DNA of 64,000 nt from Asterias amurensis (Eukaryota; Echinodermata; Asteroidea; Forcipulatida; Asteriidae), in NCBI RefSeq assembly GCF_032118995.1, contig NC_092667.1, positions 4,952,931 to 5,016,930 on the forward strand, given 5' to 3'. Below, one piece after another: positions 45,301-57,653 of the stretch. The stretch's first letter is position 1. Each line of letters starts with the position of its first letter. A program made the translations under genes and the position numbers. Under the pieces are notes generated by a model that saw only the letters and a list, made by a program, of their open reading frames with translations, ran no database searches and was not told where the DNA came from.

Positions 45301-48300
45301 ATGACTGCATGGATTTTCCCTTCAATAATTCCCTGGGGTTTTCCTCCCACATCTAAAACTGAAACCTCCTTCCTTGTCTTCTTTTCATTGGGTTCTTGGC
45401 TAGTAGAGTGATTAAGTTCGTTTTCTAAGAGTCCTTCACTTCACAACCAAAATTAATAAATTAAATAAAATAAATGAAGCAGAGGTGCAACATGGAACCA
45501 AAGTCTACATGGGCAACTAAACACCCACCTGAGATAAGATTGTCAAACGCCTCCTTGTCTTTATCCGTCGCTGCCGGTTCTTTGGAGTAATCCTTTCCTT
45601 CAAACATATACATGTGACCTGGATGGTTGAAAGAAATTTCATAGAGCTGCTTAAGCACAAAAACAAAGCTTGAATTTTACACTGGATCACAGGCCCGGGG
45701 CCAGTAGTTTTGTTGTCGGGCCACTAAACTTTTGACTGGACAAGTCCGTAGTAATGTTAAACTGGGTTAGAAAGTTTTTCTTATTTTGATTCTGGTCATG
45801 TACAACAATTTCTGGGGTCGATTTCACAAATAGTTAGGACTAGTCCTAACTTAGGACTAGTCCTAGGAGATATACAAATTGCATGGATAGTCCTAAGTTA
45901 GGACGAGTAACTGGTCCTAACTCGAGATAAGACTAGTCCTAACTCTTTGTGAAATCCACCCCTGGTCCAGTAAACATTTGATCCACAAGCCCAGCGGTCT
46001 CGTAGAATTTCTCCAAAAAATCAAGCCCTGTCTGATGATGTCATGTAAAGAGAGGCCCACATTACAGACTTGATAACCGCTTCATAACTCTCTTCAAGGC
46101 AAATGATGAACGAAAACTCAAAACAATTTATCAAAGTATCTCACCGCCTTCAGAAGTCCCCGCAGTATCCTCCGTCACTTCCTCTTCCAATGCATTGTGG
46201 GTAGAGGTCACCTCTTCCTCAACCCACTCTCCTCTGACGCTATTACCCAGCATGCCCTCCAAGTCCACGTCACCGATGCTGCTGTCTTCTGATTGGAGGA
46301 GCTTATCCAATCCAAACTTGAGCATCTCCGAAAGCTGCAGAAAAAAAGAAAAGATGTAACCCATTTCCGCAAGTTGGCAGAAGAAAAAAAAGTAACCAAA
46401 GGTTCATCATCAGAGAGTTTTCGTTTAAGACAGATGGTTCTGTGTGGTATTAGTACTTTTCAGCCAAACATTGACATTTTCAGCACAACGCAGATTCATC
46501 CCAAGTGCTGTCAAAGAAATTTAGGGACAAGTGTCATCATTACAGTCGCAGAACCATCCCTCGTCTAAAACGAAAACTCTCTTATGTCACATCAGTGCAA
46601 CAACAATAAAATAGCATTTACATAACACGCAAGGCTATATGAATTTGTGATACCTGAGTTGCATTTTCAGCAGGACCGACTCCACCAAGTGAGAATTTGC
46701 CGCCCTCTATCACCGTGTTAGTCAGCTTCAGTTTAGCGTCCGCTCTCTTTAGGATAACCTCCTCGACTGAGTCTCGTCCAACCAGACGAATTATCTTGAC
46801 TGGCCTGGATGAAAGAGAAAGAATATTTGACAGATAAAAGGTAATGTTGGCAAATCCTGCTGTGTCAGATGTTTTTCATGGCATTAGGTGAATTTTCCGT
46901 TAATAAAAATCTCTGAATTCTAATCACTGGTTTCAATGTGACTCTTATCAGCTATCAGTTAAGTAGTTGTAATATAGGGTGCATTCGATTAGCTTCCCCG
47001 TGTCGACCACGTGGTGCTCATTCGAGTAAGCCCCTGACAAGATCTAATCGAACGATAAATCACCCTCTCGTGGTGACGTCATGCAACTGGGGCCAGCCCC
47101 CAAGTGACCCACTCCACAGGCAGGGCACTTGGGGGCTCACCTGAGCCCCTGGAATGATGTACCGGGGGTAGACAGGGGTCAACCCAGGGAAGCTAATTGA
47201 ACGCACCTATAAATATTCACCCTGGAACCTACTTCCCCAAGGCAAGAGATCCTAACCCACAAGCCTATTGCTGGTGTCAAATACCAAAATGCTAAAGAGC
47301 AGAAGGAAAGTCCTTGTGAGTCATTGACTTCCCTACAAAGAAAGGTCACTGACCTTGTTTGACCTATCCTGTGTGCTCTAGCTGCAGCCTGGAGGTCATT
47401 CTGAGGATTGAAGTCACTGTCCACGAAGATGACCGTATCAGCAGCCACGAGGTTTAACCCTTGACCCCCGGCTTTGGTACTCAGCAGAAAGGCGAACGTC
47501 TCGTCGTGCTCGTTGAAATTCCTAATGGCTGAGAATCGTTCCTCGCTTCGGACGGAGCCGTCCAAGCGCTCATAAGAGTACCCTGAAGAATCAATAGGGA
47601 TAAGTATAGATTATGGCTTAGGCACCAGACTCCTGGGGATCAGGTTGGTTTAGCTTTTCTCAGATACCTGAAAGCACACAAAGTCTTTTATTTCTTCCAT
47701 GCAACTTTGATGACCAATCAAGCCAAAATGTTCACAGGCTTGTTATTTTATGCATATCTTAGGATACGCCAAGTGAGAATACTTGTCTTTGACAATTACC
47801 AAAGGTGTCCAGTGCCATAAGGCGTCTTTTCAAATTTATCTAGGACAGGTAGTCGGATAACAATTCTCCGATGTCAAATTTATGTTGGATTTCTGAGTGT
47901 CAGGTTGTATTTTTGTCAGATACATGGTTTTACTTGCTGAAATGCAGTTCTCCAACAGCTGATCTCATCAAACGCTAGGATTAATCCTGTCTCGAGTTAG
48001 GACGAGTAAGTTTAATGCGTCCTAATGTCTATGGATACGGGACTTGACCCGTGTTAAGTCCTAAGATTAACTCTAAGTTAGGAAGAGTTTGGTGAAATGG
48101 ACGGCTGCTGACAACTTTGGACCATTATCATGTCAGGGCTATTATGGTCAAGTACCCTGTTCACACAATGAGTATAACAGCTCTAATTCTCATTTTTTTT
48201 CAGTAAGGAACCAGACTATTAATCCTTCCAGCCTCGGTTTGGACCTATAGAGAGGAATGGTAAAGAATCAAGATGGCTGACTGACCTCTGTAGCCCAGAT

Positions 48301-51300
48301 AGTCCTGTAGGATGTCTAGTACCCGTGTCATCTGAGAGAAGAGAAGGACTTTGTGATTGCGCTGATGCAGGAACACTAGTAGCTGGTCCAGGAGGTGAAG
48401 CTTGCCGCTACTCTCCACAAGGTGCTCGCCGAGCTCGAATGGTTCCGGCTCAACACCTGAAGAAAGATTTTTTGTACTCATTTTAATGGCATGTCAAGGC
48501 CTAACACACCAGACTCAAAGTTCTGGGCTAAATTTCCTAGAGCAACTTCAGCAGAAAATATTGTTTTAAAATGTTTGGCTAAGTAGAAAGTTCAACTTAA
48601 ACAAACCATGATGTAGAATATGAAATAAATGGTAAGTAAAATATGCAGGACGACTAATAACTAACCATCAAAGAGGTAGGGGTGGTTGACAACTTTGCGG
48701 AGCTGAACAAGTACATTCATGAGTCTCGTCTTTGGTTTCTGACTCCACGGATCCGCCTGACGAAACGCTTCTGAAATGTTAGATTTTGTTTTTTAATAAT
48801 ACATTTTAAATCTGAAAAATAAAAAGTCCCAGCCCCGTAAGGTGATCCCCTGGCTGCTTGTAAACTTGGATGTGATCCCTGACTATATTGGAGTTGGTTA
48901 TATAGCTTCTGACTAGCACCCCGAACAAAGATACTAATAAGCAGGGAGACTGCCAACATAGGGCTAGATATAGTTCAGTTAAGAGTGCTAGCATATTAAT
49001 ATTTAATATATTTATATCGGAGGTTGTTGATTCAAATCTCATTCTAGGGATATTTGTCTTTGTTCAACCCAAAATCAAGTTACAAACAGTGATATATTAT
49101 AGCGTATAAACAATAAAGATAAAGGTGCGACAGTACAAAAACCTTTACAAAAATGTTGTATCTCGCAAGACAGCACTCAATTTAAAATATACGTCACACT
49201 TACCGTAATCTTTAGTCAAGACTGCCTTGTATAAATTCTTCTGTAGAGCTGATAGGCCATGATAAAGAATCACCTGAATACAAACACACAAGAAACAACA
49301 ATGTCTTCAGTCTGGCATGAAAAACTTATTTGACTTCATGTGACATTATCTTAATGACTTACTTTCTTTTGCACACAGCAGGAGTGTCTACTGAGATGCA
49401 CTCAGAAGATAATAATAATACTAGGTTCTGATACAGCGCTATATCACACCCCTTGGGGCGTATCTAAGCGCTCAGTATTTTGTCCTGCAAGATATGTGGA
49501 GCTTTGTTTTCAAGTATGAGACCTATTCCTTGAAAGCACCATGTAATGGTTTACAAGGAACACCAGGGCGAACCCCTTCTCTTTTCGATAAGTGCACTGT
49601 GTTCTTTTACGCCCCAGCCGTAGGAGGAAGCATCATGGTTAAGTGTCTTGCTTAAGGACACAAGTGTCATGATTGGGACCGAACCCACACTCTGCTGATC
49701 AGAAACACAAGAGTCTGAATTCAGTGCTCTTAACCGCTCGGCCCTGACACTGTGCACAAGATAACAATAGAGTTTTAGAGATTGAAATGCGTTTCTTGTT
49801 GACAAACAGATGTGCACATGTGAGACGTTATCACTCAAAAGAGTTTTTGCTTGTACTGTTTTTTGTATCTTTATCATTGCATTGTTTGTTTGTAAGTAAA
49901 TTGTAAAGCGCTCCGATCTTTGAGGGGTGCTATATAAATGCTTACATTATTATTATATTATCTGCTCCGCGATTATCTACTCTGCGTCAGTAGAATAAAG
50001 CAAGACAGTTCCCTAAGAACAACTCTACCTGGCAAGTAGATACACACATGGTGTTACCGCAAACCAAATATACATTGATACCTCACCTTGCAATGCCTCA
50101 AATCCTATATATTATTGTATTATTATAAAAGAACACAACAGTTTGAAACAAATGTTTGTTCTCCAAGTCCTCACACTCACTGCAAGAATGTAATAATAGC
50201 CACCGCTGTTACATATACTGTCATAAAGTAGAGAGAAATAAACACAAATCTACATACATCCAGAAAAGAAAATGTCAACCAACCTCAGACTTCTTTGGAA
50301 TGTCCAGGACCACTTCATTCTTGGTTCTTCGCAGCAAGAAGGGAAGCAGCACAGAGTGCAGATCATTTTTAACTATTAAATGTTGGAGAAAAAAATATTA
50401 TGTTTTAGTTCTCTCACATAAATTATCCAGTCCATTCAATTGGACCACCAGAAAGTTAAAAACACTTTACTTATGTGCAAACATTCCTGTAGGGTTTGCT
50501 CATGCATTTTGGCATAATGAGGTGGACCAGCTGAACTTGCGGTCCAGTGGTCAGGTTGGTGCTGTAGTATCTTTCCTTGCCTTGCACCTCTAGGACCCCA
50601 GTTCGAATCCCACTCAGGGCACTATGTGCATTGGGTTTTCAGTTCCTGCTTGACTGTGTGGGTTTTCCCTGGAATAATTCTATGGGGTTTTCCCATCTAA
50701 AACTGAAACTTTCTTGTCTTCTCTCCATTGGGTTCTTGGCTACCACAGTAATTAAGGTCGCTTTTCTGAGAGTCCTTGGCTTCACAACCAGAATAAATAA
50801 AATAAAATAGATGAAATGAAATGATTACAGGCTTGTGGCTATAAGAAAGTTATTTTGCGCCTAGAGCATGCCCAACTTTTGAAATGCTCCCTAAGCTCTT
50901 CTCAATGCTAACCTTCGTCCTCCGTGACGTCTTCATACTCCTCTAAGAAGTCGTCTTTGAGGGTCCTCCTGAAGACACGAGGAGCAACGAAGGACAGAAG
51001 AGAGTACAGCTCCGTCAGGTTATTCTGCACCGGCGTTCCAGTCAAGAGCAGATGGTGGCCAATGGTAAACTAAAATATTATGGAAGAGGGATTTAATAAG
51101 ACTAACTAGATCTTTATGATAACGAGTTAAACGTAACGATTACGGTTAGAATTTGATCAAATAAACTAAACAGGGATAATGTGGGATAATCTTCTTACTT
51201 CTTTGAGGGTCTGATGAAGGAGTGAGTTGTGGTTCTTGAGACGATGTGCTTCATCCACGACGAGAACTTCCCAGTCGTAGCTCTGCAAGAATGATGCGTC

Positions 51301-54300
51301 GTTCATACAAAGCTGAAGAAGAGAAAGAAGAGTAACAAGGCAAGTTAGCTGTGAAATGTTTAGGAGACCCCATGCAACGAGTCACTACAATATGGCTACA
51401 ATGTACATGGAGAATAACAACCTTTACACGATACCTTAACAGTAGAGGTCGCTATACAATACAAGCACGAGTGGAATACGGAAAAATATAGCACTTCTGC
51501 GTCCCATATCCAACGAGGTCGAAGGCCGAGTTGGATATGGGAAGCAGACGCGCTACATTTTTTGTATTTCCACGAGCGCGGGTGTGATAACGTATTTAAC
51601 TTCAAGCACACTTGGCACGTGACATAGAACACACAAGACGCAGACTTAGTGATATTAGCCGTGCAATATAGGTTTTATCACCACTCCATTCTGCAAATCT
51701 GATGGAGGATTAGCGTGTACTTGAAGATCTGGCTTATGGCCTCATAGCATAGACTACTACAATAGCTTAGTTAGTATAGCTTTGTGATAAGCATTTTCTA
51801 GTACTCAGTGCTTTTACCCCCGGGGTTTTGCCTAGATGCAAATGTGCAGGAATAATAAACTTGGTTGGATTTGAACCCATGACCCTCTACCATTCTTAAG
51901 CAGTGCCCAATGTCATGTCATTGCTTACCACATAATTCTAAGCGCACAGTGCTCTGTAAAGTGTGTGATTCTTTAGGCTGTAACCCAGTATACTTTCCAT
52001 TTTCCATACTACATGTATCAGGGTATGTTCAGACAGCGTACTAAGTTAGACCCGAACCGGTTTAACTTCTACAAGCAGCAGGGTGTGGTCATAAAAATAA
52101 AAACCCCTTGCGTTCAGACAGCACTGAGTTAAACCCGATACGGTTTATCTTTGGTTTTAAGAGGTCAAAGCAAACGCGACCCCGTTACTCTAACATCCTG
52201 TTTATTGGCCTGTTCATTGGTCACTGTGTGTTTACATAATGATTACGGAGGTCAATGGGTCGTCTGTTGTGAGTTAAACCGGATGTGGTCTATTTTATTC
52301 TGTCCACACACAGTGTTAAAAGATAAACCCGAAGCGGTCTAAAAATAAACCCCCTCCCTGGACGGTTTATCTTTTGTTGGTTGAACTTGATTAGGACTAA
52401 CTTTAGAACCGTTCAGACACACAGAGTTTAACTCAATCGCGTTGACCAATGAGTTAAACCAACTTTAGTACTGTGTCTGAATGACCTCTCAGGCTATGTC
52501 TCAAAGGGGGAATTTTTGATTACTTCTAACAAATTTCTTGGGCAGAGTAAACATATAAACAGACAGTTTATTCAAACAGTAAGTATTAGCAGCCCACAAA
52601 AAAGGGCTAAAGGAAACAATTTACCTCATATGTTGTCATCAGAACTTGCCATTTGGAATGTTTGATTTCACTCCGCATAGCTGCACGAGTTTCCTTATCG
52701 CCCATGTACACGATACACTTCAGATTCGGTGAAAATCTTGACAGTCCAAAACAAGAAAAACAAGCAAGAGAGAGGAGTGACAATTTGTAAACATCGCAAG
52801 CTCCGTAATATATCAACTCTTATATAGCGCAATTCTAAAGAATGGTCACTGCCCTTCAAACATTATTACTCCTGGTCACTGGGCCATATATTTAATTTCT
52901 TAACCATCTCAGCTCATGCAGCCTGTGCTGCCAAATACGTAGCGCACCAAACTAAAGCAATCACAAGAACCATCTCTGCCCTCACAGGTACTCATTTACC
53001 CCTGGGTGAACTGGTTGAATGTCTCGCTCCATGATGCAAATGTCATGATTGAGATTCAAACCTGCTTGGCCACAACAACCTTAATGGGAGGAAAGTAATG
53101 GGATTGTGGCATTAAAGGAACACGTTGCCTTGGATCGAACGACTCAGTCTAAAAAAAGCGTTTGTAACCGTTTTTTATAAAATGCATGTGGTGGAAAGAT
53201 GTTTTAAAAGTAGAACACAATGATCCACACAAATTTGCCTCGAAATTGCATGTTTTTCTTTAACTTGGTGAACTAACATGGTCAGGAAATGGCCGACCGT
53301 GTTAGTCGACGAGGTAAAAGGAAAACCATGCAATTTCGAAGCATGCTTGTGTGGATCATTGTATTCTACTTTTACAACATCTTTCTACCCAATGCATTTC
53401 ATAACAAACAGTAACAAATGCTTGTTATAGACCACTCGACCGATCCAAGGCAACGTGTTCCTTTAATGATACAAGGATGGAATTTGGCTCACAGCCAGAG
53501 TAGGTCATGAGAAAGTGATTTCATTAAAGCCATTTTTTCATTTCACTTAATTTATCCTTGCTGTGAAGCGATTGTAGAAATAAAATCTTTAGTTTATACC
53601 TTTCAAACTCATCTCTCCAGTTTCCCATCACAGACAGAGGGCTGACGACTAAATACTTCCCCTGACTTTCTCCCGAACCAAACAGGTACGTCAAAAGGCC
53701 AATAGTCTGTCAGGGAAAAAAATATTTAAAGTTAATTTTTTTTTAAGAATGATTTTTGTTTAACCTTTACACCGATGTGTACTAAGCACTGTTTATTCAA
53801 TACTATTAAAGGAACACGTTGCCTTTGATCGGTCGAGTTGGTCTTTGAAAAGCGTTTGTAACCGTTTGTTATAAAATGCATAAGGTTAGAAAGATAATTT
53901 AAAAGTAGAATACAATGATCCACACAAATTTGCCTTGAAGTTGCGTGGTTTTCCTTTTACTTTGCGAACTAACACGGTCGGCCATTTATGGGAGTCAAAT
54001 GTTTGACTCCCATAAATGGCCGACCGTGTTGGTCGACAAGGTAAAAGGAAAACCACGCAATTTCGAGTGATACTTGTGTGGATCATTATATTCTATTTTT
54101 AAAATATCTTTCTAAACATATCCATTTTATAACAAACAGTTACTAACGCTTTTCAAAGACCAATTCGACCGATCCAAGGCAACGTGTTCTTTTAAATCAT
54201 TGCTGTACCAGCTGCTAAGAATTCGAACTGCCTCCATCCATTGGGCTAGCTCGATGATCTTGTGGCACGACATCTGCTCCTGCAATGCAAAGGTCGTGGG

Positions 54301-56516
54301 TTTTAATTCCACCCAAGCATTTTGCATGTGGATTTATTTTTCATAGAACTTGGGAGACTGCCTTGGTCTCTGTGTGATTCCAAACCTTATATCACTTATG
54401 ATGGTGCAATTAGGAACAAAGAAAATATTGAAAAATTTAAGTTGAAAAATGAATGTCCTGATTTGGTACTATTGCGCCTATGGTATGTCAAAGCGCAGTC
54501 CCATTAAGTCAGGGACGCAACCGTGAGTTAGGATTATCAAAGCTCTTTTTACCCACCTGACACGTTTTGCCCAATCCCATCTCATCGCCGAGGATGCAGC
54601 CATGGTTTCTATGGTAACGCTGTATCATCCAATTTACACCGTCCAACTGGTATGGGCGGTACGTTATTCCTGCATAGAAAGAGAACACAGTACAAATTAT
54701 AATTAAACACTTAGGCCTAAGTTTTTGTCTGGAATGTGATCTAAATCAAAATTTTTAAACTGCTCGGCCAATAAATAAATTAACAATTCAAGAAACTCCA
54801 AGCTGAGAATTTACTTGATTTAAAACGCAACACTGCCACATAAATGTTTACTGATCACAATATACAATGACTAAGAACGACACACTGTATGACTTTGCTA
54901 TTCTAATTAGGAGTCTTTTGTCAAGGTGGTATTCTTACAGCAACCAAGAAAAAGACTAGATCTGTAGTATAGTAGGTAATGCCGCTGTTTCAGCAAATTT
55001 AACCAAGGCTCAGGATTATGCGCATCAGTTAAGATCACGGCGCCAACAATGTTTAAACAAGTGATTGCTAGCTTGAAAATTCTTCACAATTACATCGAGT
55101 CGTGCATGCACAAATTAAATTGTTTCATGTAAACCTTCACAAAGTACCCTTCACAAAAATAGCAAGGGTGGGGGGGGGGGGGATTCACACTTCCTGATGC
55201 TATGTATGTGGCCTGCGGGTCAAGAGAGCTGACAGTGACACCCAGCAGTAAAAAATAAATCAAGCTACACCCGAGAAAGCCCCATAAATAGTGCCAAATC
55301 TGCTGGACTCCAGTGGGAGGGAGTCCAGCGTATTTTTAGCACTATTTTTGGGGCTACACTGAAGAGGCTGCAAGGAGAATTGAGAGTTTCTTCTTCACTT
55401 CTATTACAGTATCCTACGGTGATGGGTTTGGTGGTTTGGCATGAGGAGGAGGGGGGGGGGGGTGGGGGCTGACCACAAATGTCTGACTCTAGCCTAGACT
55501 CGTCTGACTGACTGACTTTAAAAAATGGAAACGAAAAAAAAAGGCAAAACAAATTACCTTGTTTTGGCAAAAAAGGAAGCTACTTTCAGTCTTATTTACT
55601 AAAAAAACTTCAAAAGTTGCGGACAGACTCGGCATCTTTCACAACCAACAACGGCAACGCTAGTAAAACACATCGAGTCAAATGTAATACTGCAACTGGT
55701 TAAGGCAACTTTTACGTTACATTACTCACCTGAAAGACCGAACTTTGTCATTGCTTTTCCATCGACGTAGACCTTTTCAACATTCTTGGCTTCACCAACC
55801 TCCTTTATTTTCCGACGAATCCTGTCCATGTCTGTCGGATAAGGGAATCTTTTTGCTGTAAGGCATCAAAAACAGAGCAATTTTATATGGAAGTCATGAC
55901 TCACTTTTAACTCAAGTTCAGACAAGCCCGGCAAAAAAATCCTCACTTTTGTAAAGAAATGAGGGCGCTATTACCCCAACAGTTTTTATTTTGCGTAAGC
56001 GTTGAGGGCGCTGTTCATAGAAATCGTCAAAATAACTATTTTCAAACACGCGAGGGCGCTGTTTAAACAAAATCGTAAAAATATGTTTTAACCAAGTGAG
56101 GGCGCTGTTTAAAAAACTGATAACAGTACTGTTTAAACAAGTGAAGGCGCTATTACAAAAAAGAGTCGTATGCATCAGCAGATAAGAACTTTCGGTATCG
56201 CATTCAGCGGGTATACCCAACAAATTCAACTGTTTTCCTCAATCTGTCTAAGATATTATGATTAGTTTGTTTTTCAAAGCATCAAAGTAGTTATTTAATT
56301 TAAGAGTATCTCTCTTAGAAATACTATTTGTTTGGGTTAAAAACAGAGACTGGAGAAAAATAGTGTTAAATTTGATCTGTATAGAGTTTGAACACAAATT
56401 CACGTACCCGACCAATAATTATTTCTACCTCCACTCTCTGCCACTCGGTAAGATCCATACCGCTTGCAATGAACATGTTCTTTCGAATACTGGCTATAAT
56501 GTGAATGAGTCCTCAT
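39385..56516 (-). CDS. CHD1L: CHD1L/ALC1, PARP-activated SNF2 chromatin remodeller with macro and BRCT domains, 25 coding exons
   Basis: Spliced CDS (minus): 56516-56408, 55855-55730, 54669-54557, 53706-53600, 52736-52625, 51312-51199, 51069-50913, 50372-50284, 49273-49204, 48770-48666, 48456-48286, 47582-47354, 46804-46654, 46334-46145, 45618-45529, 45017-44872, 44248-44148, 43705-43509, 43224-43126, 42704-42634, 42426-42312, 41905-41797, 41080-40832, 40321-40249, 39504-39385. All phases agree, giving about 1070 aa (human 897). Motifs: GDEMGLGKT 106-114, DEAH 209-212, [11 protein letters not shown] 489-499, a basic linker (ALRKNRS; ERKRKR), macro domain about 768-922 ([47 protein letters not shown]), then a Ser/Thr/Pro spacer and BRCT about 980-1070 ([22 protein letters not shown]1052). 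In human ALC1 the macro domain binds PAR and relieves autoinhibition of the ATPase so nucleosomes slide at DNA breaks. There is no chromodomain. The N-terminal exon is the least certain. Confidence 0.93.
40322..40831 (-). other. CHD1L: U12-type AT-AC intron within the CHD1L BRCT region
   Basis: On the minus strand the intron begins ATATCCTTTT right after ...GTTGTGGC and ends TTCCTTAACttaaaattcAC before TTATGATGGTG. ATATCCTTT is the exact U12 5' splice site consensus and TTCCTTAAC the exact U12 branch site, about 11-12 nt from the AC end. Joining GC to T restores [12 protein letters not shown], a typical BRCT sequence. No GT-AG junction here keeps the frame. Confidence 0.9.
40443..40620 (-). 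repeat. tRNA-derived SINE (family 1) fragment, minus strand
   Basis: It contains caatggctttacgccccatc, gtatcttgcttaaggacaca and the box-B complement ggactcgaacccacact. It lies inside the AT-AC intron of CHD1L. Confidence 0.6.
41219..41577 (+). repeat. Near full-length tRNA-derived SINE (family 1)
   Basis: The head has box A (cgtggctgagcggataagag) and box B (gtgggttcgaatcccggtcg), like a class II (Leu/Ser-type) tRNA. The body is ccacccaggggtaaatgggt with acctgtgagggcagag. The tail is gagcactatataagaagcca ending (ATT)n. It sits antisense in the CHD1L intron between the macro and BRCT exons. It is the best reference copy for this family in the window. Confidence 0.8.
43975..44045 (+). repeat. 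tRNA-like SINE head
   Basis: Box A gtggttcagtggttagactg and box B gtgggttcaagtcctacc are present with no closing acceptor stem. A similar head is at 7395-7480 minus, and another at 44605-44680 plus (gatggtctagtggtagaaca; gtgggttggaatcccacc). Confidence 0.5.
45198..45455 (+). repeat. tRNA-derived SINE (family 2) copy in CHD1L intron
   Basis: It shares 'cttgcctcgtcttccaccta', 'gggttttcagtccgtgtctc' and 'cattgggttcttggctagta' with 50545-50815. The box B is degraded (ggtttgaattaaacc). Confidence 0.6.
45816..45962. mobile_element. Fold-back MITE, TTAGGACTAGTCC family
   Basis: Ends are gtcgatttcacaaatagtta on the left and taactctttgtgaaatccac on the right, with repeated self-complementary ggactagtcc boxes inside. 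Relatives are at 6852-7005 and 47955-48105. Confidence 0.65.
46978..47212. mobile_element. Terminal-inverted-repeat MITE, 'GGGTGCATTCGATTAGCTTCCC', CHD1L intron
   Basis: The left end gggtgcattcgattagcttc and right end gaagctaattgaacgcacc are imperfect 20-bp inverted repeats. The interior has cacgtggtgctcattcgag and CpG-rich sequence. The AGGGTGC-like terminus resembles hAT elements, but I see no clean 8-bp target duplication, so the family is only a guess. Confidence 0.55.
47670..47822. mobile_element. Fragment of the 'AGTGTCCATTGTCTTTAA' MITE
   Basis: It shares cttgttattttatgcatatc, ccaagtgagaatacttgtct and ttaccaaaggtgtccagtgc with the right half of the element at 57268-57653. Confidence 0.6.
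49409..49965. repeat. SINE cluster in CHD1L intron
   Basis: Left part: a minus-strand retroposon end with ataataataatactaggttc and gcgctatatcaca. Middle (49600-49745): a minus family 1 SINE (ttacgccccagccgtaggag, gtgtcttgcttaaggacaca). Right: a plus-strand tail 'attgtaaagcgctccgatct' followed by (ATT)n at 49948-49962. These are nested insertions. Confidence 0.55.
50545..50815 (+). repeat. tRNA-derived SINE (family 2), best copy
   Basis: The tRNA-like head is gtggtcaggttggtgctgta with box B cagttcgaatcccactcagg. The body is attgggttttcagttcctgc and cattgggttcttggctacca, with a taaataaaataaaatag tail. It gives the reference for the copies at 14893 and 45198. Confidence 0.7.
52020..52490. mobile_element. 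Fold-back element with repeated GTTTAACT/AGTTAAAC boxes
   Basis: The ends gttcagacagcgtactaagt (left) and ctttagtactgtgtctgaat (right) are imperfect inverted repeats. Inside, accggttta, gttaaacccga and taaaccg boxes recur in both orientations. It lies in a CHD1L intron and is non-coding. Confidence 0.5.
52812..53075 (-). repeat. tRNA-derived SINE (family 1), minus strand
   Basis: The reverse complement matches 41219-41577 (tctgccctcacaggtactca, atttacccctgggtgaac, gctgccaaatacgtagcgca). The head is decayed. Confidence 0.65.
53112..53466. mobile_element. Palindromic TTAA-flanked MITE (copy 2), CHD1L intron
   Basis: It runs TTAAAGGAACACGTTGCC to GGCAACGTGTTCCTTTAA with inverted halves joined near 53280-53300 (aaatggccgaccgtgttagt). 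It is 355 bp and belongs to the same family as 18983-19373. Confidence 0.85.
53806..54195. mobile_element. Palindromic TTAA-flanked MITE (copy 3), next CHD1L intron
   Basis: It runs TTAAAGGAACACGTTGCC to GGCAACGTGTTCTTTTAA with the centre near 53985-54015 (gggagtcaaatgtttgactc, then cc). It is 390 bp and lies 340 bp from copy 2, on the other side of the 107-bp exon 53600-53706. Confidence 0.85.
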
Positions 56517-56887
56517 TTTGCCAATAAATTGATTTTGTTTATAAGAACAATAATAAGGTTGCCCCAGGTTGGACTTTTGCAATTAGCAAACTGGCAATCT
56601 ATCTTTAGCACTCGCAAGTACGACACCCGCTTATAAAAAGACAACAAGCTGTTTTATTTTCCATAAACAAGAACGAGATAGAAGTAGACCCGAAATAATT
56701 GTCTGTAGGGGACAGTCGACACTAAATTGGTTACTTTTTTATGTATCAAGATTATTGTAATTACCATTGAAAGACTAAAGAAAACACAGAAATCGCAACA
56801 GCGAGGAGTTAAATGTGATGCTCTGATGAAAAATACACAGCTCTTTTTTGGTAATGGTGCTCTCACTTGTTTAGAGTTAGAGGAAGT

Positions 56888-57021
56888 TTAGGCCGTGTCC
56901 GAATTGGCGACTTCGGCTACAGCTACGGCTAGGGCGCACGCGTCTGCTATTCTTCAACACTGACAGACGCGCTGATCTAGCCGTAGCTGTAGCCGAAGTC
57001 GCCAATTCGGACACGGCCTTA
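56888..57021. mobile_element. PIF/Harbinger-type MITE with TTA target-site duplication
   Basis: The 128-bp element at 56891-57018 has about 42-bp terminal inverted repeats (ggccgtgtccgaattggcga / tcgccaattcggacacggcc). The arms are perfect over 56891-56932 and 56977-57018. It is flanked by TTA on each side (56888-56890, 57019-57021), the target size of PIF/Harbinger elements. It has no coding capacity and the perfect arms imply a young copy. Confidence 0.85.
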
Positions 57022-57267
57022 GTTTCAAACATTTTTTACTATAGCGCCCTCAACGTTTAAACATTTCAGACGATTTGTTTGTAATAGCGCCCTCATTCTT
57101 ATTAAACAAATTGTGGGTTTATTTGCACTCAGAAATTTTATTACGATCTTGCCTTTAGAATCAAAGTCAGGCCTGGGCCGGCGATTTTTCTTGCGCTGCT
57201 AAGCACCTAAAAGTTAAGTCTTAAAGTTATGTTTTCCAGAATAAGGTTTTCAGCCAAAATACCTTGT

Positions 57268-57653
57268 TTAAAGGCAGTGGACACTATTGGTAATTACTCA
57301 AAATAAGTATCAGCATAAAACCTTACTTGGTGACGAGTAATGGGGAGAGGTTGATAGTATAAAACATTGTGAGAAACGGCTCCCTCTGAAGTGACATAGT
57401 TTTCGAGAAAGGAGTAATTTTCCACGAATTTGATTTCGAGACCTCAAGTTTAGAATTTGAGGTTTCGAAATCAACCATCTAAACGCACACAACTTCGTGT
57501 GACAAGGATGTTTTTTCTGTCATTATTATCTCGCAACTTCGACGACCAATTGAGCTCAAATTTTCACAGGTTTGTTATTTTATGCATATGTTGAGATACA
57601 CCAAGTGAGGAGACTGGTCTTTGATAATTACCAAAAGTGTCCATTGTCTTTAA
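57268..57653. mobile_element. TTAA-flanked MITE 'AGGCAGTGGACACTATTGG'
   Basis: It starts TTAAAGGCAGTGGACACT and ends AGTGTCCATTGTCTTTAA, 386 bp, with inner matches ggtaattact / gataattacc. Fragments of the family are at 35690-35825 and 47670-47822. The TTAA ends suggest piggyBac-related mobilisation, which is inference. Confidence 0.8.

Noticed and set aside
55930-57110. Recurrent 'gagggcgctgttt' and 'agcgccctc' motifs near the CHD1L 5' end
   Set aside because: They are simple scattered repeats in both orientations without regular spacing. A regulatory role cannot be supported from sequence alone.
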